Source: Aselliscus stoliczkanus (lineage: Eukaryota; Chordata; Mammalia; Chiroptera; Hipposideridae). Taken from it: a stretch of DNA of 64,000 nt. Every line of letters begins with the position of its first letter. Within the stretch, counting starts at the first letter, position 1. The translations under genes were made by a program, and so were the position numbers. Positions 9,080 to 21,319 of the stretch are shown here, piece after piece. The stretch spans positions 88,457,352 to 88,521,351 of the forward strand of contig CM066736.1 of assembly GCA_033961575.1 (NCBI GenBank), written 5' to 3'. The notes below the pieces were generated by a model. That model searched no databases, was not told the DNA's origin, and saw only the letters and a program-made list of their open reading frames with translations.

Positions 9080-12000
9080 TCCCCATGACTATTTTGAAAC
9101 TACCAATTTGTACTTCTTAATCCCTTCACCTTTTTCACCCTGTCCCCAACCCCTTCCCATTTATGACCCCAACAAATCAAGTACCTATCTGATACTATAC
9201 ATCCTTTTTTTTGGTTACAATATTATTGTAACAATATTTGGTTACAATATTGTTACAATATTATTGACTATAGTCCTTATGCTATACCCTATATTCCCAT
9301 AACTAGTTTGTAACAACGAATTTGTACAAAATTCCTTCCCCTTTTTTCACCCACATCCCCAAACCTCTTCCCATCTGGCAGTCATCAAAATGTTTTCTGT
9401 TTCTATGAGTTTGTTTCTATTTTGTTCTTTAGGTTCCACATATAAGTGAAATAACGTTGAATCTGTCTTTCTTTGTCTGACATACTCCACTCAGCACAAC
9501 ACTCTCTAGGTCCATCCATGCTGCTGCACAGGTGGTGAGAGACCATTCTCTTCCATGGCCGAACAATACTCCATCATATGTATGTACCACCTACGCTTTA
9601 TTCATTCTTCCATTGATGAACATGCAGGCAGCCTCCACATCTTAGCCATTGTAAACAATGTTACAATGAACATATAGATGCCCACATCCCCTCAAAGTAG
9701 TGATTTGGGTTTCTTAAGATAAATACCCAGAAATGGGATTACTGAGTCCTTCCTTGTCTCTTGTTATAGTCTTTAAGTCTATTTTTGTTTGGTATAAGTA
9801 TTGATATCCCAGCTTTTTCTGTTTGTTTGTTTCCATTTTCATGAAATATCATTTTCCATCCCTTTATTTTCAGTCTCTGTGTGTCTTTCAATCTGAAGCG
9901 AGTCTCTTATAGGCAGGATATGTAGGGATTTTGTTTTCTTATCTACTCAGCCCTCCAACGTTGTTTGATTAGGACATTTAATCCATTTACATTGAAAATA
10001 ATTGTTGCTAGACATGTAGCTATTGCCATTTCATTATTCATAATTTAAATCTCTCTCTCTCTCTCTTTTCATCTTAAATAAGTCCCTCAAACACTCCTTG
10101 TGGTACTGATTTTATGGTGATGAACTCCTTTAGCTTTTTCTTATCTGGGAAGCTCTTTATCTATCCTTTGATTTTAAATGATAGCTTTGCTGGGTAGAAT
10201 ACCCTTGGTTGTAGGTCCTTGCTTCTCATTACTTTGAATATTCCTGCCAATCTCTTCTGGTCTGCAATATTTCTGTTGAGAAATCAACTGACAATCTTAT
10301 GGGAGCTCCCTTATAAGTTACTAGTTGCTTTTCTCTTGCTGCTTTTAGGATTCTCTCTTTGTCTTTAACCTTTGCCATTTTAATTATAATGTGTCTTGGT
10401 GTGAACCTGTTTGGGTTCATTTTGTTTGGGATCTGGGCTTTCTGGGCTTGTATGTCTATTTCCTTTGCCAGGTTAGGAAAGTTTTCAGTCATTGTTTCTT
10501 CAAATATGTTCTCAATCCCTTGCTCCCTCTTTCCTTCTGGTACCCCTACGATGTGAATGTTGTGACCTTTGATGTCCAGAGATCTCTTAAACTATCCTCA
10601 TTTTTTGGAATTCTTTTTTCCTTTTGCTGTTCATATTGAGCGTTTTTTGCTGCCTTATCTGCCAAATCTTTGATTCAATCCTCTGTCTCATCTAGTCTGC
10701 TGGTGAGTCATTCTAGTGCATTCTTCATTTCAGTTATTATATTCTTCACTTCACTTCACTTTTTCATAGTTTCTATGTCTTTTTTTTTTTTAACACTTTC
10801 TATCTCTTTGTTGAAGTTCTCACTAAGTTCTTTGAGCATCCTGGTAACCAGCGTTTTGAACTCTGTCTCTGGTAGGTTGTTTGTGTCCATTTCATTTAGT
10901 TCTTTTTTTGTGGAGTTTTCTCCTGTTCATTCATTTTTTTCTTTCCTCATTTTGGCTGCCTCTCTGTGTTTGTTTCTCTGTATTAGGTATATCTGCTATG
11001 TCTCCCCACCTTGGCCAAGTGGCCTTATATAGTAGGTGCCCTGTGGGTCCCTGGCACAGTCTCCCTGGTCACCTGCTGCAGGTGCTCCAGGAATGTCACT
11101 TGTGTGGGTTGTGTGTGGTCTTCTGTTATAGTTGAGCTTTGATTGCTATTGGCACATCAATGGGTGGGATTGACCCATAGGATGATTTGGCTGTGGGGCT
11201 TGACTGCTGTGCAGGGGGCTTACCATGCTGAGTGGGGATTTGCCTCACTCATCTCTGGTGCCTGTTGAGATTGCCCTTTGTGTATGCTGCTTGTGGGACT
11301 AATTGGGTGGTGCTCTGCTGTAGTCTGAAGCCAACCTCCAAGTATGTTGGTTCTGAACCTCTTGGGAGGGGCTCTGGTGCAGGGCCAGGTCACCCACTGC
11401 GTATGACCAGCCGGGGACTACCTCATAAGAGCTACAAAGTGATCCATGGTTGTTTGCTGCCTGTGCTAAACCTGGAGGCATGTGGGAGAGGCCACGCTCT
11501 GAACTGAGGTCAGCTGCCTCTAGTACCCGGCCTGGGGTAGCTTCGCAAAAAGCCAGGACATACTGAGGTCTATTGCCACTTGCTGGCTCCCTTAAGGTTC
11601 AGCCACTGTTAAAGTCATGTGCAGTACACAGGTTGGATGAGGAAAGGCCTCAGGGGGTCACTAAAGTGGAAAGAGTTGTGTTCTCCTGTTTAGTGTAGAT
11701 TCTGGATTGGTGTCAGTGCTGAGCCTGGAGCTACTCAGCAAAAGTTTCAGAGTACATCAAGGTCAGTTTCTGTCAACCTGGGGCCCTCAGACTCTGATCA
11801 TTTTCTAAGAAAAAGTGAAATGTGGGCAGGGCTGGCTGCTCATAGAGAAAGTGCCTCTGGTGTTGGGGGAGTTGGGTAGGGTGGGGTCTCAGTGAGTCAG
11901 CAGGGCAGTGCAGCAAAGCTCACCAGGCCAATCAGATTCAGATTTGGCGATGTAGGGGGAGGGCTCAACACAGGAAAGATAGTGTCTGCCTGCTGGCTGC

Positions 12001-12598
12001 ACTGGAGAAGGACACCACACAGGGAAATGGCAACCATTCCTCCAATTGTCTCTCTGAAGCCACACAACTCAATCTTTCTGCATATATCTCCAATGTCTCC
12101 AAAGTCACTATTCCTCCACTGGAACCCAGGGTGAGTGCTTGTAAATGTGTCTGTGTGGGGGCCCTTTAAGAGGACATCTGGGTTTCCTGTAGCCTTCTGT
12201 CCCACCCCGGGGTCAAAATTCCCACTGTTTTTCACAGCCAGATGTTGTGGGCTTCTCTTCCAAGCACCAGTACTCCAGGCTAGGGAGCCTGGTGTGGGGC
12301 TGGGGTTCCTCACTCCTCTTGGGGGAACCTCCATGGAGCAGATATTCCTCCTGATTCTCAGCCACCACATGGAGGTTTAGGACCAGCCTGTGTTGTGTCT
12401 CTGCACCTCTTACCAGTCTCCAATGCAGTATCTTCTTTATATCCTTAGTTATAAAACTTCTGTTCAGCTAGACTTCAGATGGTTCTCCAGATTGATTGTT
12501 CTATAATTTAGTTGCAATTTTAATATGTTCATGAAATGAAGCAAGCACAGTGTTTATCTACTCTACCATCCTGGAATAGTTATTTCTGGCTGCTTTTA

Positions 12599-13345
12599 AG
12601 ATTTTATCTTTGGTTTTGGTTTTCAGCAGTTTTTATCACAATGTGCTTATTTATAGTTTTCTTAGTATTTATCTGCTTGAGATGCATAACGTGTCTTGAA
12701 TCTGTGATGACTTTCCCTTTTCTCAATTCAATCTTCGTTAAGTGTAGAAAAGTACATTTCCCATGTTCCCAAAACATGCTAAGAAAATACTACAAAATTT
12801 TACTGAAATCCTATGATAACAAGAGAAAAATAGTGGTACAGAGATGGAAAAATATTTTAAATCAACCACTAAGTTCGAACTAACACCTCTTCTCAGGAGA
12901 GAAGGGTCACCAGTGGCAGTCTCTCTTCTTAGCTCCTTATAACCAAGGATAAATTCCTGATCTGATGTCCCTACCTGCAATCAACACTTCACACCCTCTG
13001 TCTGGTGGCTCATGAGAAGGAAAAACTACTTGTTTTCTGTCTTTGTAGTTTAAGTTTTGCCTCTGAGTAAACACATTTTAATATAGAACAGTTTAGTATT
13101 TGTTTAGAACCTCTCCACATCAGAATAGGGTTTTAGATTAATCATTGAAATAATTCCCTTCATGACAGAAAGTACCTGATTGCTAACTTCTAACCCAACT
13201 CAGGATAAAAAATAGCCAGTGGGCAGCTAGGATTCCCCTGCTCTGATGGATATCTTACTCTTTGCTTTAAGCTTCAAGTAAACCTGTATGAGGAGTTAGG
13301 GAGGTATCAGGGAGTTATTCACAGTTATACCTCTATTTCTACAAG
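12599..13345. other. Ancient L1 remainder, then unassigned sequence
   Basis: The first 130 bases continue the ancient L1M/HAL1 relic. From about 12740 to 13345 I see AT-rich sequence with no recognisable gene or repeat. Short open frames are present but none shows a domain. Confidence 0.45.
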
Positions 13346-13360
13346 AGCATTTTCTATTTC

Positions 13361-13481
13361 GTATTTTAGTTTATTTTATTTTATTTGAGGGCAGTGTCAC
13401 TGGCCCTCATATGTGGTACCCAAACCGGGGCCGCTGGCGTCCCAAGCCAGCTCTTCACCACCGCGCTACTCGGCCGGCCCA
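13361..13481 (-). repeat. Short SINE
   Basis: The minus-strand copy runs from tgagggcagtgtcactgg at the left to the head cggccggccc at the right. The target-site duplication agcattttctatttc lies at 13346-13360 and 13482-13496. Confidence 0.9.
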
Positions 13482-13496
13482 AGCATTTTCTATTTC

Positions 13497-14870
13497 AATG
13501 GTGAACCAAAATGGAAGCACCCTTGTGCTGGGTCATGATTCTCACCAATCTTTGCACCTGGGCAAACCCTCTGTGACCTGGCCCAGCTCACTGATTCATA
13601 TATCTTCCCTGAATTCCAGATGCTAACAGCCAATTGCCCAATCCCTTCTAGATTGTCACCCATGTTATAAATGCTGGAAAACTAAAGTAACATTTCCCAC
13701 ACTCCACTAAGCTTGGGTTTCATGTGTAATTTGGGTTCTATATAGAAGGTGTCCCTGTTAAGACATGGAGGTGAAGGTGTATCATGGGCATGATGACTGC
13801 AGTCATGTAGATGAGATCACCTGGAAAGCAGCTGCAATAGAGGTTTCTGGGTGTTCTAGGGGCACCTATGGTGAAGTTTCTAATAGTCTGCCCCTCACAT
13901 AGATTCCATGCAGCAGATGGAAGGATGGTGATATTTCCTTTAGAAAATTCCCCTTATGTGTTTGAGTGTTTTGGCTGGCTGCATTATCTCTGACCTTCAG
14001 CTATGTAGCACTGTGCCTGATCCTCTTCTCCTTCTACTTAAACCTGTGTAGGTTGTACCTTGTGAAACTAACAACTGACAGTCAACTGACAGTTCTCTCG
14101 AAGCACTGATCTATTTGTTGTAATTATCTGACTCCCCCAATAATATGTGAGCTCTCTGAGGGGAGAGACTAGTTTGAAATTTTTCTATATCCTTAGTACT
14201 TAGCACACAGCCTAAGACAGAGAAGGTGCTCAGCAAAAATTTATTGACAGCTAAATGCAATGTTAGTCATTACAGTATAAATTCAATCTGAGTGACTGCC
14301 TCCTCTGAGGAGCCTAAGGCTGGCCTGCATATCTTGAGGAATATTTCAGTAGTGATCATGTTACTTCATTCAACTGAAGAAAATAGTCTGCTCAGTAAAA
14401 TCATGTCTGCATGACGAACAGTCAGGCCTCCAACCAGAGCAAATCATGTTCACAATGGAATCATGCTTGCGTGACCAGCGTTGAACATCATTTAAAACCA
14501 ACTGGCTTCTAGAACAACGACTGGCAGTCTCCAGGATGCAAAATAATATTCACCATGAGTGGAGCATATAAAAGCAGGACAGAGAAAAACAACTGAATTT
14601 ATATTATATCATCATCAAATCAATTTTTAAAAATATCACCAGTGGAAAATGTCTCCCTAAAGAAATGTCACCCTAAACTGCCACTAACTAAGCTCCTGTT
14701 TTCATTTCTGCATGTGACCTGGGTCTTCTTATTCCTGAGTCCTCCAAGTGCCCAAACACAGGCCCCAAATTCTATGCTCTTATTCTCTTAGCAGTGTTTA
14801 ATGACATTATTTTAACTTGCTAGATGGGATTACATAGACCTTCTTGATGGCTGGCATATATCCTACCAAA
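13497..14870. other. Intergenic, old repeat traces only
   Basis: A stretch at about 14150-14250 (ctctgaggggagag ... gaaggtgctcagcaaa) looks like an L2/MIR 3' part. Otherwise I see no gene, RNA or transposon. Confidence 0.4.
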
Positions 14871-14889
14871 GGAAGCAGTTGGGCGGTAG

Positions 14890-15080
14890 AGTGCAGTGGT
14901 TAAGGCTGTGGTATCTGGTGCCAGGCAGACGTGGATCAAGTCTCTGCTCTGCCATTTCCTGCTGCGTGACTTTGTGTAAGGCACTTACCTTCCCTGAGTC
15001 TCAATTTCCTCATCTATAAAATGAGAATAATAATACACCTTGTTGAGGTGGTTATGAGGATTAAATGAGAAGAAGCATGA
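14890..15080 (+). repeat. MIR SINE (old)
   Basis: The A-box-like gtgcagtggttaaggctg, the 'ctgccatttcctgctgcgtgac' type core and the cctcatctataaaatgagaa segment are in MIR order, followed by the 'gttatgaggattaaatgag' 3' part. MIR is a mammal-wide tRNA-derived SINE. No target-site duplication remains. Confidence 0.75.
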
Positions 15081-15244
15081 AAGCTGCCAGCTGTCTGAAT
15101 TGCAGAGCTTTATCAGGGTGCATTTCTGGGAATAAGGGAGCATGACTTCATTTTTGGCAAAAGATGAGGGGTCAGTAGAAGGCTTTGGCCTCAGACACAG
15201 AAAAGGCAGGTTCAAGAGGATTGAAAAGAGGTAACTGGTGTTCT

Positions 15245-15672
15245 GGGTTAGGGCACTGACTTGTGCATCCCAAAAATATATGTTCAAGTCATAACCCCAA
15301 GTATCTGTGAATTGACCTTATTTGAAAATAGGATCTTTGTAGATGTAATTAAGATAAGATGAGGTCCTTCTAAGAAAGGGGAAATTTGGATATAGAGACA
15401 CACAGGAAGAATGCCATGTGAAGACAAAGGCAGAGATTGGAGCAATGTTCCACAAACCAAGCAATGCCCCGGATTGCTAGCTACCACCAGAAGCTAGGCA
15501 AGAGTCAAGGAAAGGTCCTCCTCTAAGGCCTTCAGGAAGAGCCATGGCCCTGCCAGAATGGAAATTTCAGATTTCTGGCCTCCAGAACCATGAGACAACA
15601 CATTTCTGTTGACTGAAGCCCCACTGTTTGTGGTACTTTGTTAGGGCAGCTCAAGGAAACTAACACAGTGGG
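15245..15672 (+). repeat. MaLR (MLT1/MST-type) LTR, old
   Basis: The order of recognisable segments fits a MaLR LTR: 'tatgttcaagtcataacccc', 'aattaagataagatgaggtcc', 'agacacacaggaagaatgcc', 'tggcctccagaaccatgag' and the 3' end 'gtggtactttgttagggcagc ... aaactaacacag'. It is a degenerate solo LTR without coding capacity. Confidence 0.65.
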
Positions 15673-17170
15673 CGAGGCAGAAGAGTAGTCGCTCCGGTCA
15701 TGGAGACAGATGGACTGGAGGGAGGAGGGGACACAGCTGATCATCATTTTCCAGGTTTAGTGTCTTGGCTCAGTAGGCAGGACACTGTAATCCCTGAAGA
15801 CCAACTGGGAGATACACACAACAGTCTGGTTCCCTTGCCTCAAGATGGGATAACTCCTCAGTGCAATCTATGATTTGTACTCCAGACCCACCTGCCCTAT
15901 CTAGGTCAAGGCTAGAGGTATCTTAGTCATCATCCATCCTCAGCTTTCCCCTTTCTTCTCCTGCTTGCCTCACCCCCTTACAGATTGTTTCTGACTAGTT
16001 CTCCCATCCTTGTCAACCATGTGGTCACCGTCACTCAGAATGTTCATTACACACTTCCCCAGGCCCAACCCTGTGCTGGCTGCTGGAGCTTGCGGTGGTA
16101 TAGAGGCATTAAGGCAGGGCCCCACCCCAAGGGGGCTCACAGTAGCCAGGGTGAAACATTAATTGATTAATCAACTAGTTAATGAATTAATTAAACACAC
16201 ATTTATTGAAAACATGCTGTGCACTGTCCCTGGCTGGGCTTGGAAAAGTTGCAGAGACCAACAAAACCAGACACTAAGCTTATAGACTAATTGAGGGATG
16301 GATGCCAATCAGACTCACAAGTGAATATAAAACTGCAACTATGACAAATGGGCCATTAAAGAAAAGGGCGATGTGAGCTGGTCATGGTGGTCAGGGTGTC
16401 TAACAAGAAGAAGAACTGCCTGGGATAAGACCTGAGGTGACTGAGAGTTAACTCAGCAAAGAGAGGAGGGCACAGCATGTGCTAATGCCATGGCATAAGA
16501 AAACACAACAAATAGGGACTTCAGGAAGGTCAGTGGAGGGGGGTGGCTGGGACAGTATGAGAGAGAGAGAAGGGATTGGGTGTACAATGAGGCAAAGGAG
16601 GCAGGCAGAGGCGAGGCTGTGGTAAGGAGTTTGGGCTTTATCTCAAAAGGAATGAACGTTAAGGGTTTTTAGTAGGCAGGTGACCTGGTCAGAAACTGAG
16701 AAAATCACTCTGGCTGCAGCATAGAGAAAAGACTGGAGGATGGGTTCAGCACCGTGGGCAGGCCAGTTCGGGAGCTCTTGCAGCAGTTCAGGTAAGAACG
16801 TGATTGTCAAGGTGAGGTAGGATGGAGAGAAATGATCATATTTGAGAGATAGCCTGGGTGATGTGTTGGATATGATATGTGGGAGAGAGAGAGGAGGGTT
16901 GATGGTAACCCTTAGTTTTCTGGTTTGTGAAAGTAGATCGATGTTGGTGCCATTTCCTAGGAGAAGGATCCCTGGAAGAGAGCCAGATCTGGGTGAGAAA
17001 ATCCTAAATTCAGGTGAAGGTTCTTTGTAAATCATAATGGTTGCAGGAGTGTCAGCTGTTACCACCTACTCATACAAAAAAGTATTTAGTAAATGCTTGC
17101 TCTATGCTGGGCTCTATGCCAGGTGCTGGAGGTTAAAGGGAAGGAAATCAACATTTGATGCACAACTTTG
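15673..17170. other. Intergenic; unassigned old repeats
   Basis: Part of 16400-17040 ('tttgggctttatctcaaaagg', 'gaaaatcactctggctgcag', 'ggagctcttgcagcagttcagg') resembles a mammal-wide interspersed repeat whose name I cannot give. No gene is seen. Confidence 0.35.
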
Positions 17171-17199
17171 CAATGCAATGAGGTAGAGAGATTAAGATG

Positions 17200-18510
17200 G
17201 GCATCTTGGTATCAGACAGACGTAGTTTTGAGACCTCCTTACTAGCTCTATGATCTTGGGCAAATCACTTAACCTTTTTATGTCTCAGGGACATCTGTAA
17301 AATGGGATTCCCCCCCCCCCGTTTTGTTTGTTTATTTTGTTCTTTAAATTCCACATATAAATGAAATCACATTGCATCTTTCTCTGTCTGACATACTCCA
17401 CTCAGCACAATACTCTCCAGGTCCATCCATGCCATTACAGATGGCAAGAATTCATTTCCTCCACGGGAGGGGGTCTGATGCCGGCCCAGGTCACCTACTG
17501 CCTATGCTGGACCTGGAGGCTTATAGGAGAGGCCACACTGCATACTGAGGATGGCTGCCACTAGTACTGGACGTGGGTAAGCTCCTCAAAAAGCCAGGAC
17601 ACACTGAGACTTACTGCCGCCTGCAGGGGGTTGCAGCTGGCTTTAGTAAGGTTCAAGTGCCAATAAAGCCTCCTGCAGTAAGGAGCTGGGTGTGGCAGGG
17701 TCTCAGTGAGTCAGCAGGGCAGAGCTGCAAAGCTCACCAGGCCAATCAGATTCAGATTTGGCCATAAGCGTAGGGGGCGGGCTCAACATAGGAAAGATGG
17801 CGCTGGCCTGCCAGCTGCTCTGGAGAAGGACCCCACGCAGAGAAAATGGTGACTGTCTTCCAGCTCATACCCCAAAGCCACACACCTCAGTCTGCTTCCC
17901 ACCGCCAAATGTCTCTCATGCACCTAGTCACCGTTTCTCTGCCGGAACTCAGGGTGAGTACCTCCAAACAAGTGGATCTATGAGTTGGCTGGTGAAGAGG
18001 ATGGTTCGTTTTCCACTAGATGGTCAGAACCCCCACTGTTTTTCACAGCCATGTGTTGTGAGAGCTCCTTTTTCCAGCACCAGTACCCCCAGGCTGGGGA
18101 GCCTTGTGTGGGGCTGGGCTCCTTTGCTCCTCCTTGGGGAATCTCCACGGACAAGGTATTTCTCTCAATTTTCATCTGCCACACAGTGGTTTGGGCCCAG
18201 TTCGTTTCTTGTCTCCACCCCTCCTACCAGTCTCTATGTGGCTACTTCATTATATCCTTAGTTATAAAACTTCCATTAAGCTAGACTTCAGATGGTTCTC
18301 TAGGTTGATTGTTCTATAATTTAGTTGTGATTTTAATATGTTCACAGGAGGATGCAGGCACAGTGTTTATCTATCCCACCATCTTGAATCCAATCTATAT
18401 ATTTGTGAAATGGGATTTATATTCCTGTGTCCTAGAATGTTGTATGGATGTAGCAACAATGCATGCAATGCCTTTAGCACAGTGCGTTGCACACAATAAG
18501 TGCTTAATAA
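17200..18510 (+). repeat. MIR split by element D
   Basis: The left half (17200-17309) has 'gatcttgggcaaatcactta' and 'catctgtaaaatggg'. The right half (18404-18510) has 'agcacagtgcgttgcacac' and 'aataagtgcttaataaa'. Together they make a normal MIR order. The break coincides with the flanking duplication of element D. Confidence 0.7.
17310..18403 (-). mobile_element. Element D: ORF-less mini-L1/HAL1 with a poly-G 3' end
   Basis: The flanks tgtaaaatgggatt (17296-17309) and tgtgaaatgggatt (18404-18417) form a 14-bp duplication with one mismatch. On the minus strand a complete 5'UTR (about 18390-17460) with a YY1-like CAAGATGG near its start joins directly to ORF2-terminal sequence (17457-17345). 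Both ORFs and nearly all of the 3'UTR are missing. The 3' end reads 'aacaaaataaacaaacaaaac' followed by 11 G (17310-17320 as C on the plus strand) instead of an A-tail. Confidence 0.65.
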
Positions 18511-20366
18511 AAAGCCAGTGTATTGGTTCTCTAGGTAAAGCACTGTCATGTGTCGTTGTATCTAGTCTTCACAACATCATTAGGAGGGAATTATCACTGT
18601 ATCTCATTTTACAGATAAGGCAGTTCTGGTGATTGCCTACCCAACAGCTTTTTCCCCTTTTTCTCACTGTAAGACAGTAGGTTTTGTTTGGGGGTTCATC
18701 ATTCCATATTCAGGAAAGCTGGCCCCTCTCTTGCCTCAGAGTGTAAATCCTGATTAGTCTAAATTAATCATGAGAATTCCGTTCCCCTACCCAATGATTG
18801 ATTTAGGGAGTCATGTGGTCCATTCCTACCCAGTTATGAACTTACTCCAGTTGCCCAGGAATGTCCTAATTTTAGCACTAATAATACTGAGTCCCAGAAA
18901 ACCTTAGTCCTGTGCAGACTCGGATGGTTGGTCACCCTGCTAGCCACTGAGATCTGAGAAGAAGACTTCTACAGGGATGTGGAATGGAGATGGGGGTGCA
19001 ACAGGAAAGCTTTTTCCTTGCTAAGAATAAATGATAAAAACATACGTGGGAGGACACACCTTTCTTTGCTAGGTGTCTTTGTTTCTGTGTGCTTTATATA
19101 TGCTTGGAGCTACTGTAGCCATTCTGTGGCCGTGAGAGGAGATAGCAACATGGTGAAGAAATGGAAAACACCTGCACAGCAGTAAGCACTTAGCTCAGGA
19201 GTTTTTGCTCTGAGAGTAATAAACCATAATATCTACTGATATCTGTTACTTGCAGCCAAATGCATCCTGATGCAAAATGGTACCCAGATGGGAAGAGGTG
19301 GAGCTGAGTGTGAGCCCATCTCCATCCTGGTATTCATACCTTAATACTAAACACTAGGACAGAGATAAGTTTAAGCTCTGGAAACAATTCCATTTGTCTT
19401 GGGCAATATTTCTCAAAGTGTGTTACTTCCATGAGATGCTTTCTACTCAAGGATTCCATGGTCAAGTGGGTTTGGGAGACATGCCATGCTGTCCTTTTAT
19501 CAATACATATTAATTTGGGGAAGTCTTGCAGTGAGGAAATCTGTTTATCTTAGGTTAACTCAGTTTCTCAAAATCATTTCAATGTGGAATCTTTAGTTGC
19601 ACTTTGTTTTTGTGAAGCCCTATTGATATCTCCCAGATGTTCCACAGAACAGTTTGGGAAATTGTGAGGTAACAGATGAAGATGAGGAGGCTGTCTGAAG
19701 CATGAGACCTCAGCAGTGGGCTCTGGATGGGACACCACATGCCTTGGTTTGTCTGTTGTCTGATGTGATTATTAATAGTGTTCCCTTTCCCTCTTCAGAG
19801 CATCCCAATTTGAGATGATCAACTGTATTGTCACTCAGCTCTGGAAAAAGAGGAGGAGGGCTTCCAGGGGAGAGGAGAAAGCAAGGAGCCCCTTAGGGTG
19901 AGGGAATAGTGTTTTTCCCTGGAAATGGAGCAAAATGGTGTGGTGACCAGAGTGTGGGCTGGGGCGATGGTGCCTCACATCACAAGAAGGAGGGCAGTAT
20001 AATGTGACGCCGTGGCACAGGCTGTATGTGTATTGCCGAAAGGGTGTTGGGGGTGGTGGTACAGGGTGAATATGTCTGGGTGGGAAGACAGGGATGGCAA
20101 AAGCTTGGCAGAGACATGGCAGTCTGCAGAGACATGGGGGTGGGCTGGGTGCGGAGGACACATATAGCACCTGCAGCAGGTGTCCTCTGAGACCACTACT
20201 TCCTACCTACTCCAGTGAGCTGGGTTGCCTGTGAGTTGCTTGGGCAACAGGAACATGGATGTGCAACCAATCTGGGAAGGCAGAGGCCTAAAAGAAGGGA
20301 AGGAAACTGCCCAGTCCTCAGTTAATCCTGCCTCCTCCAGCCCTGCGTTTTTTGTTGTTTTCAGGA
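18511..20366. other. Intergenic, no gene recognised
   Basis: A block at 18840-18950 (gaatgtcctaattttagcac ... ggatggttggtcaccct) is similar to one at 30110-30235, so both are copies of the same old, unnamed repeat. The rest shows no recognisable features. Confidence 0.4.
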
Positions 20367-21231
20367 AATTTTTTTATTACTTTTATGTATAGAAAACTCA
20401 ACAGTATTGCACTCAGCCCAGCTGGGTGGCCCGTTCGTTAGCCTTGCCTTTTCCAGCTTGTCAATGTGAGCCACCAATTTTGGGCCCAGGATGTTGCCTC
20501 CCCAGTGATGGTGGATCTCAGCATATCTGTCATTGTGATTGGTTTGGATAGCTTCCACCAGCTTCGCCAGAGCTCCTTTGTCGTCTGAGTTAACCTGTGT
20601 GAAGGTGATGGTGGTGCAGGCCTTCCTGTGGACTAGATGCCCAGTCTGGCCTTCCTCTTGATAATGCAGCAGGGAGCCCGCATTTTACTGCAAGGGGCAA
20701 GCAGGAAGACAACTGGCTCGAGATGATCCGCATCATGTGCAGTCACTACCAGTTGAGCCTTCTTGTGCTCCACCAAAGTGGTGACAGTATTAATCTGCTC
20801 AAAGGACAGGTGGCCTCTTGGTGGGGACATCCCCTTTGCTGGAAGCTTTTTTCTCAGCCCAAGTCCACAGTTTCTGCTTCTTCTGTTGTTTTGTTTCTGG
20901 GTTGTACTTGTGGGCCAGCTTATGCAGTTGAGTAGCTGTCTGGTGGTCCAAGGCCTGGGTGAACTGGTCAGTCACAGAAGGCACTTTCAGGTGCTTACAG
21001 AATAGCCCTTTGCCACTGCTGCCAAATGTAACAGGGCCATTTGACAAAGCAGATGAGATTCCTTTTGGGCTGAATGTACCGTCCAGTGCCACAATTCTTG
21101 GACCTTTTCTTAAACAGGGGATTTACCACCTTCTTGGCTTCCTGCGTCTTCATGACAGCGGGGGCTGGCACCACCTTCTTCCCCTTCGCCTTCTTTCCTT
21201 TCGGCATCTTGGGTAGTGGGAGGAGAGCCTT
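20367..21231 (-). pseudogene. RPL7A: RPL7A processed pseudogene
   Basis: This is an intronless copy of the mRNA for 60S ribosomal protein eL8. The start ATG is at 21207 ([12 protein letters not shown]), preceded by about 24 nt of pyrimidine-rich 5'UTR. Recognisable stretches follow in order: [78 protein letters not shown](I), and near 20510 [12 protein letters not shown]. The copy reaches the 3'UTR and ends in a short A-tail (seen as ttttttt at about 20367-20373). It is broken by several stops and frame changes (the pieces lie in different frames at 20995-21207, 20799-21092, 20633-20830 and 20361-20558). It is a non-functional retrocopy. Confidence 0.95.
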
Positions 21232-21237
21232 GCGTCT

Positions 21238-21240
21238 TTT

Positions 21241-21319
<79 letters not shown>

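Larger units (their letters stand above)
3639..12582 (-). mobile_element. Element B: old HAL1-type half-LINE, interrupted several times
   Basis: The element is flanked by tttctggctgctttta at 3623-3638 and 12583-12598, a 16-bp target-site duplication. The 3'UTR parts are at 4090-4236 and 5509-5815. ORF2 C-terminal coding resumes at 9097-9745, an ORF2 endonuclease-like piece is at about 9746-10075, decayed ORF1 is at about 10080-10990, and the 5'UTR is at about 11000-12577. Most of ORF2 is missing, with the join near 9745/9746. A readable ORF1 piece (10229-10492) keeps the residues MTENFPNLAKEID. The 5' end carries a YY1-like ATGG motif near 12564-12575. Nested inside are a long SINE, element E and element A. 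Confidence 0.75.
2580..12735 (-). repeat. Ancient L1M/HAL1-type relic hosting the whole nest
   Basis: Pieces at about 2580-2884, 3341-3484, 3605-3638 and 12599-12735 read as one minus-strand ancient L1. An ORF2 C-terminal-like stretch (2600-2700) sits beside ORF1 C-terminal-like sequence (2790-2884 and 3341-3480). ORF1 then resumes at 12599 with the 'aagattttatctttgg' stretch. The near-adjacency of ORF1 and the ORF2 tail suggests this relic was itself HAL1-like. Everything between 3639 and 12582 is a later insertion (element B and its contents). No intact frame survives. The family name is from memory of mammalian L1M/HAL1 sequences. Confidence 0.6.

Noticed and set aside
19835..20196. Pro/His-rich minus-strand frame as a secreted protein
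   Set aside because: Low complexity, no conserved motif and no splice signals that would support an exon.
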